This document shows, in pieces, positions 57,053 through 60,433 of a stretch of 60,433 nt of DNA. The stretch is from Burkholderiaceae bacterium (GTDB lineage Bacteria > Pseudomonadota > Gammaproteobacteria > Burkholderiales > Burkholderiaceae_C). Under the pieces are notes generated by a model. It did not search any database and was not told where the DNA came from. It saw only the letters and a program-made list of their open reading frames with translations. The position numbers were made by a program, and so were the translations under genes. Every line of letters begins with the position of its first letter. Position 1 is the first letter of the stretch. The stretch spans positions 1 to 60,433 of the forward strand of contig JAFMFB010000012.1 in assembly GCA_017856435.1 (NCBI GenBank), given 5' to 3'.

Positions 57053-57613
57053 ATGGCACTTAAATCCACCGTCTTCAAGGTCAACCTTCAGATTGCCGAT
57101 ATTGACCATGGTTATTACGCCGACCACGCCTTGACGCTGGCGCGTCACCCCAGCGAAACCGATGAGCGCATGATGGTTCGTCTGGTGGCTCTGGCTTTGC
57201 AGGCCCATCAGTTACAAGACCTTTGCGCGGGTGATGGCACCCTGGCCTTTGGCGCAGGCCTGTCTGACCCCGACGAGCCCGATGTCTGGCTGCGCGACTA
57301 CACCGGTCAGACCCGCCTGTGGGTTGAAGTGGGCCAACCCGAAGACAAGCCCCTGCTCAAGGCCTGCAACAAGTCCGACTTGGTGGTGGTCTATGCCTTT
57401 CACCACGCAGCCGATGTGTGGTGGCGCGGTATTCAAAACAAACTGACCCGAGCCGACAAGCTGCAGGTCTGGCGCATTGGCCCGGCAGCCAGCCAGGCCT
57501 TGGCAGCCCTGGCACAGCGCAGCATGCAACTGCAGGCCACCCTGCAGGAGGGCGTCTTGATGTTGGGCGATGGTCGCCATCATGTGGAGATCGAACCCCA
57601 GCGCTGGAAATAA
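57053..57613 (+). CDS. yaeQ: YaeQ family protein
   Basis: A 186-residue protein of the YaeQ family, PD-(D/E)XK nuclease-like fold of unknown function. It begins MALKSTVFKVNLQIADIDHG and shows the conserved HYYADHALTLARHPSETDERMMVRL block (about 18-42), then DEPDVWLRDYTGQTRLWVEVGQP with the fold's acidic residues. Early literature linked E. coli YaeQ to transcription antitermination. It is convergent with the DUF3717-DUF1289 gene. Confidence 0.93.
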   Translation: MALKSTVFKVNLQIADIDHGYYADHALTLARHPSETDERMMVRLVALALQAHQLQDLCAGDGTLAFGAGLSDPDEPDVWLRDYTGQTRLWVEVGQPEDKPLLKACNKSDLVVVYAFHHAADVWWRGIQNKLTRADKLQVWRIGPAASQALAALAQRSMQLQATLQEGVLMLGDGRHHVEIEPQRWK

Positions 57614-57636
57614 GCGCCCAGCAGTGGGCCGCTGAT

Positions 57637-58059
57637 TCAGGCCGTCTTGCCTGAACCCTCCACCGCGCGCTCGGCATAGCGGTTGAACCGCCAGGCTTCA
57701 CTGTGCAGCGTGATACGCCGCCAGACTTGCCGTTTCTGGGCTGGCGACATCTGGGGCCATAACTGCACTTCATCAAAAGTCCGTCCACAGCCTTTGCACT
57801 GGGCATCGCCCTGACTGGTGGAGCAGATGGCAATGCAGGGCGTATCCGGGGTGCTGCCATACCACTCCAGCCAGGCCGCATAGGCCTCCCTGGCAAGGGC
57901 TAGCTCGTCAACATCGTGGCGGCGCTCGAAAACCATCAGGGCATAGACCTCAGCCAACACCCGCACTTGGGGTGCCAGCGTGATCCCGTCCGGCGAAGGG
58001 CTGCGGGCACGCCAGAAATTGATCGCGCTTTCAATATCGAGGATGGAAATATCCGCCAT
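57637..58059 (-). CDS. DUF3717-DUF1289 fusion protein
   Basis: A 140-residue protein in which two small domains are joined. The N-terminal DUF3717 (about 1-70) begins ISILDIESAINFWRARSPS. The C-terminal DUF1289 (about 75-125) contains PCIAICSTSQGDAQCKGCGR, whose four Cys (C-x3-C-x8-C-x2-C) suggest a metal site, and LWPQMSPAQKRQVWRRI. Both families are unknown in function; each is often encoded alone in Burkholderiales. It is convergent with yaeQ and divergent from the Mn riboswitch/terC unit. Confidence 0.88.
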   Translation of the reverse strand: MADISILDIESAINFWRARSPSPDGITLAPQVRVLAEVYALMVFERRHDVDELALAREAYAAWLEWYGSTPDTPCIAICSTSQGDAQCKGCGRTFDEVQLWPQMSPAQKRQVWRRITLHSEAWRFNRYAERAVEGSGKTA

Positions 58060-58147
58060 GTTCTGAGTCGCTGGGGAAATGCATGATACCTGTGCAGTGA
58101 GCGTGGAGGTCCAGCGGCAATTTGCAAACTTTATTTTTCTGTGGTGT

Positions 58148-58315
58148 AATCAATCTCAAGAAGGGGAGTAGCTCCCGTCTTTTGGTGCACAGGGAGACGT
58201 CCAACATAGGGCGCTGCGGCAAAAGACATCAGCAGGTCGTCATTACGAAGCATGACTTCCGGCCTGTTGGGCAAATTCTGCATGACACCATGCCGAGCAA
58301 GACCTTCGATTGGAA
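58148..58315 (+). ncRNA. yybP-ykoY (manganese) riboswitch upstream of terC
   Basis: The aptamer core signatures GGGGAGTAGC (58163-58172) and AGCAAGACCTTCG (58296-58308) are present. P1 is supported by CAATC (58151-58155) pairing with GATTG (58308-58312) and AAG (58158-58160) with CTT (58304-58306). The internal region, including GCATGACACCATGC, fits the P3/P4 arms. It lies about 105 bases before a TerC-family gene, a known target class of this Mn2+-sensing riboswitch (as in E. coli alx). Control probably acts on translation: a hairpin GTTGTT-GATCGA-AACAAC abuts the terC Shine-Dalgarno GGAG. This accounts for most of the 360-base gap 58060-58419. Confidence 0.85.
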
Positions 58316-58419
58316 ACCTGGTCACGGTTTCGTCGAAGTGCGCTTGGTCATCGCTGACCGCTTCTGACACCCAGACTTAACCCGACCGGTTGTTGATCGA
58401 AACAACTCGGAGTTTTGTT

Positions 58420-59127
58420 ATGGAGTTTTTGTCTGCTTCCTGGTGGTCCGCTTTGATGGCCATCATTCTGATTGACCTGGTGCTCGCCGGTGACAACGCA
58501 ATTGTGATTGCCCTGGCCGCCCGCAGCCTGCCCTCCCACCTGCAAAGAAAAGCGATTGTCTGGGGCACGGTGGGCGCGATTGCCGTGCGCTCGATCATGA
58601 CCCTGGCCGTGGTCTGGCTGCTGCAAATCCCTGGTCTGATGCTGGTGGGTGGTCTGGGGCTGCTCTGGATTGCCTACAAATTGCTGGCCGAACCGCAGGA
58701 CTCATCGCATGATGGCCCGGCGGCCGCCACCTTCTGGGGCGCCATGAAGACCATTATTGTGGCCGACGCCCTGATGGGTGTTGACAACGTCCTGGGCGTG
58801 GCGGGTGCGGCCCATGGTGCATTTGATCTGGTCGTCCTTGGGCTGTTAATCAGTGTGCCGATCGTGGTCTTTGGCAGTTCCGTGGTGCTCAAGTTAGTTG
58901 AGCGCTTCCCAATCATCATTCAGCTGGGTGCTGCGGTGCTGGCCTTCACAGCCGCCAAGATGATTGTCAACGAGCCCCTGCTGGAGACGATTTTTCAACA
59001 ACCTGAGCTCCCCCATGCCGTCGCGCGCTGGGCCGCCTACCTGGCAGCCATCGCGGGCGTACTGGCTGCCGGTTGGTGGTCTGCACGCCGCCATGCCAAC
59101 GGGTCGCGCCAAGGCCACGCCGCCTGA
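58420..59127 (+). CDS. TerC family integral membrane protein
   Basis: A 235-residue membrane protein with about seven helices. The family signatures DLVLAGDNAIVIALAARSLP (about 19-38) and MGVDNVLGVAGAAHG (about 116-130) carry conserved Asp and Asn in the two pseudo-symmetric helices. TerC-type proteins are Mn2+ exporters or metal-handling partners for exoenzymes. The upstream manganese riboswitch strongly suggests that this one is a Mn2+ exporter or relieves Mn stress. GGAG lies 7 bases before the ATG. Confidence 0.93.
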   Translation: MEFLSASWWSALMAIILIDLVLAGDNAIVIALAARSLPSHLQRKAIVWGTVGAIAVRSIMTLAVVWLLQIPGLMLVGGLGLLWIAYKLLAEPQDSSHDGPAAATFWGAMKTIIVADALMGVDNVLGVAGAAHGAFDLVVLGLLISVPIVVFGSSVVLKLVERFPIIIQLGAAVLAFTAAKMIVNEPLLETIFQQPELPHAVARWAAYLAAIAGVLAAGWWSARRHANGSRQGHAA

Positions 59128-59172
59128 CCCATTCTTTAACCCAAGTCCTCACCCCACACAAAGGAGCAAATC

Positions 59173-59631
59173 ATGGACAACATCATTGTGTACCTGGACG
59201 ACGCCAACTACGCCTTGCATCAGCTAGCCCCGATGGAAAACGGATCGGCTGAACAAAAAAAGGCCACGCACTGGATTCTGGTGGCCTGCGCACCCCGCAT
59301 GAGCCGTCATATCAGCAAATGGGTCAACCATTCAGCTCGCCAGAACTGGCGCGCCAAATGGTCGGAAAAGGTGTTCAACCAGATTACGCCGACCTTGCGA
59401 AAAGACGGTAGCAAGGTCACGGAAATGCTGGCCACCGGCCCCTTGGTTGAATTGACCAAGCAATTGCAGGCCAAGCACGGGGCGGCACGGGTGCTGGATG
59501 CTCGTCGGGCCAAGTTTGGTCAGGACCTGCCACCTGTTACGGAGGGCCAACCTACGGCGCAGGAGGCCCGCTGGAGTGTGCCAGGCGCAGTGGCTGGCAT
59601 GGGCGCACTGCTGGTACTGGCCAGCGAGTAG
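59173..59631 (+). CDS. conserved hypothetical protein downstream of terC
   Basis: A 152-residue protein I do not recognise by name. It begins MDNIIVYLDDANYALHQLAP, which resembles a short alpha/beta nucleotide-binding fold, followed by WILVACAPRMSRHISKWVNH and a basic region (WRAKWSEKVFNQ). The C-terminus is hydrophobic (AVAGMGALLVLAS) and could be a membrane tail. It is 45 bases after terC, has a good GGAG upstream, and is likely to be co-transcribed and so under Mn-riboswitch control. No function is claimed. Confidence 0.8.
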   Translation: MDNIIVYLDDANYALHQLAPMENGSAEQKKATHWILVACAPRMSRHISKWVNHSARQNWRAKWSEKVFNQITPTLRKDGSKVTEMLATGPLVELTKQLQAKHGAARVLDARRAKFGQDLPPVTEGQPTAQEARWSVPGAVAGMGALLVLASE

Positions 59632-59672
59632 ATCAACCTCCGACTCCATGGCTGGTGCTATGCTCGCCGGTC

Positions 59673-60020
59673 ATGGTTCTGATCGTCAAATGGTTGCTCA
59701 GCGCCACAGCCTTGCTGGCCGTGGCCGCGCTCTACAGCGGGGTTGAAGTTGCCAGCTTCGGCTCGGCCCTGGTGGCTGCGCTCTTCATTGGCCTGTTCAA
59801 TGTTTTTTTGCGGCCGCTGCTGATCTTGCTGACCCTGCCGGTCACGATCATGAGCCTGGGCCTGTTTCTGTTTGTCATCAATGCCCTGCTATTCTGGATC
59901 GCCGCCAACATTCTGGAGGGCTTTCAGGTGCAGGACTTTGGTGCTGCCTTGCTGGGCTCGCTGATTTACTCGGGGTTTGGCCTGGTCATTGATTCAGCGC
60001 TCCAGCGCCTGTTCCCTTAG
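59673..60020 (+). CDS. YvlD/phage holin family 4 membrane protein
   Basis: A 115-residue membrane protein with three to four helices and the PF04020 signature ALFIGLFNVFLRPLLILLTL (about 33-52), followed by LPVTIMSLGLFLFVINALLF. The family is found in non-phage contexts in most bacteria; it is not evidence of a prophage. It starts 41 bases after the hypothetical gene. Its 3' end overlaps the convergent M48-like gene by 27 bases. Function unknown. Confidence 0.9.
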   Translation: MVLIVKWLLSATALLAVAALYSGVEVASFGSALVAALFIGLFNVFLRPLLILLTLPVTIMSLGLFLFVINALLFWIAANILEGFQVQDFGAALLGSLIYSGFGLVIDSALQRLFP

Positions 60021-60433
60021 CCGTCCCTCCATCTGGCGTAGACGCGTGTCCACAATCGACATCTCGATATAGTCACCGCCACCTGACTTACGGGCCAGGT
60101 CTTGAGCCGCCTTGAGACGGTTGCGCGCAGCTTCGTAATCCTGATGCAGAGCAAAGGCCTCGGCCTCGGCGCGTATGGCGCTCACCGTACGCCCCTGGGC
60201 GGTATTGGCGGCAGCCAATAGCTGCCAAGCCTGGGCATCGCGCGGATGCTGGGCCAGCCAAGTTTGAAGTTGCTGCGCCGCCAGCCCGGATTGCTCCGTG
60301 CGGGTCAAAGCCTGTGCCGCCAGAAACTGCTCCGGGCGGGGTAGTTTGCCCGACAGCTTGAGCAAGGGATTAAGCCATTCCAGCGCCTTCTGCGGCTGAT
60401 CTTTTTTCAGGGCCAGCTCTGCGCCCAGCAGAC
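59994..60433 (-). CDS. C-terminal TPR part of a probable M48 metalloprotease (BepA-like), runs off window
   Basis: The last 146 residues of a minus-strand gene whose start lies beyond the right edge. Visible are helical TPR-like repeats: HPRDAQAWQLLAAANTAQGR, then YEAARNRLKAAQDLARKSGG, ending YIEMSIVDTRLRQMEGRLRE. This pattern resembles the C-terminal tail of BepA/YfgC-type M48 proteases, which guard outer-membrane assembly. The HExxH catalytic domain is not in the window. A HemY-like TPR protein is an alternative. Confidence 0.55.
   Translation of the reverse strand, partial: LLGAELALKKDQPQKALEWLNPLLKLSGKLPRPEQFLAAQALTRTEQSGLAAQQLQTWLAQHPRDAQAWQLLAAANTAQGRTVSAIRAEAEAFALHQDYEAARNRLKAAQDLARKSGGGDYIEMSIVDTRLRQMEGRLREQALER

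Noticed and set aside
58122-58370. Short open frames on both strands between the DUF3717 gene and terC
   Set aside because: The stretch is explained by the manganese riboswitch and the translations have no coding character.
59673-60020. Phage holin as sign of a prophage
   Set aside because: The family name is historical; the protein is a chromosomal YvlD-type membrane protein and no phage genes are nearby.

Overview
The window is a chromosomal segment of a Gram-negative betaproteobacterium, most likely of the order Burkholderiales and close to the Comamonadaceae. This rests on protein sequence style and gene order: the str operon, def-fmt divergent from lysM-dprA-smg, nit-yhdP divergent from glnE, a DUF3717 protein, and solitary Bug/TctC-type receptors. 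The assignment is inference; no 16S gene is present. No tRNA, rRNA, IS element, prophage or CRISPR array was seen.

Layout. 0-1.4 kb: the str operon on the minus strand (rpsL, rpsG, start of fusA) with a near-consensus promoter. 1.4-5.2 kb: dacC, an alpha/beta hydrolase, a thioredoxin-like [2Fe-2S] ferredoxin, a VanZ protein and a HemJ/CopD-type membrane protein, all minus. 5.2-7.5 kb: hemB and corA on plus; the hemJ/hemB intergenic region holds a palindrome and a structured, terminator-ended stretch. 7.5-10.6 kb: two dienelactone-hydrolase-fold proteins and a DsbA-fold isomerase opposite an SDR. 10.6-15.9 kb: a visibly GC-richer block with a decayed marC pseudogene, a gamma-glutamyltransferase-family enzyme and a complete TRAP transporter. 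16.1-25.6 kb: purC, fba, pyk, a DMT exporter and pgk, interrupted between fba and pyk by an aconitase X / TctC / LysR module. 25.7-31.4 kb: azlD, azlC, fmt and def, divergent from lysM, dprA and smg. 31.4-34.6 kb: secF, secD, yajC. 34.7-37.3 kb: a cobalt-type nitrile hydratase operon with its activator and a TSUP transporter. 37.3-42.3 kb: a fused indolepyruvate ferredoxin oxidoreductase, mltA and a 50-residue membrane microprotein. 42.3-49.8 kb: a DctSR-like two-component system, a nitrilase-fold amidase and the giant yhdP. 49.8-60.4 kb: glnE, rfaE2 (hldE C-terminal type), a ferritin-like diiron protein, a GST, purB, a DUF599 protein, yaeQ, a DUF3717-DUF1289 protein, a manganese (yybP-ykoY) riboswitch upstream of terC, a conserved hypothetical, a YvlD/holin-4-type protein and the 3' end of an M48-like protease.

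Most genes are core housekeeping: translation, heme and purine synthesis, lower glycolysis, protein export, N-terminal formyl-Met processing, nitrogen regulation and envelope maintenance. Accessory content sits in three places: the GGT-TRAP block, the aconitase X module and the nitrile hydratase operon. The features most worth checking are the aconitase X module inside a glycolytic gene run, the GGT-family enzyme with a non-canonical nucleophile motif inside a TRAP operon, the nitrile hydratase-TSUP operon, the candidate small RNA or attenuator in front of hemJ, and the manganese riboswitch.
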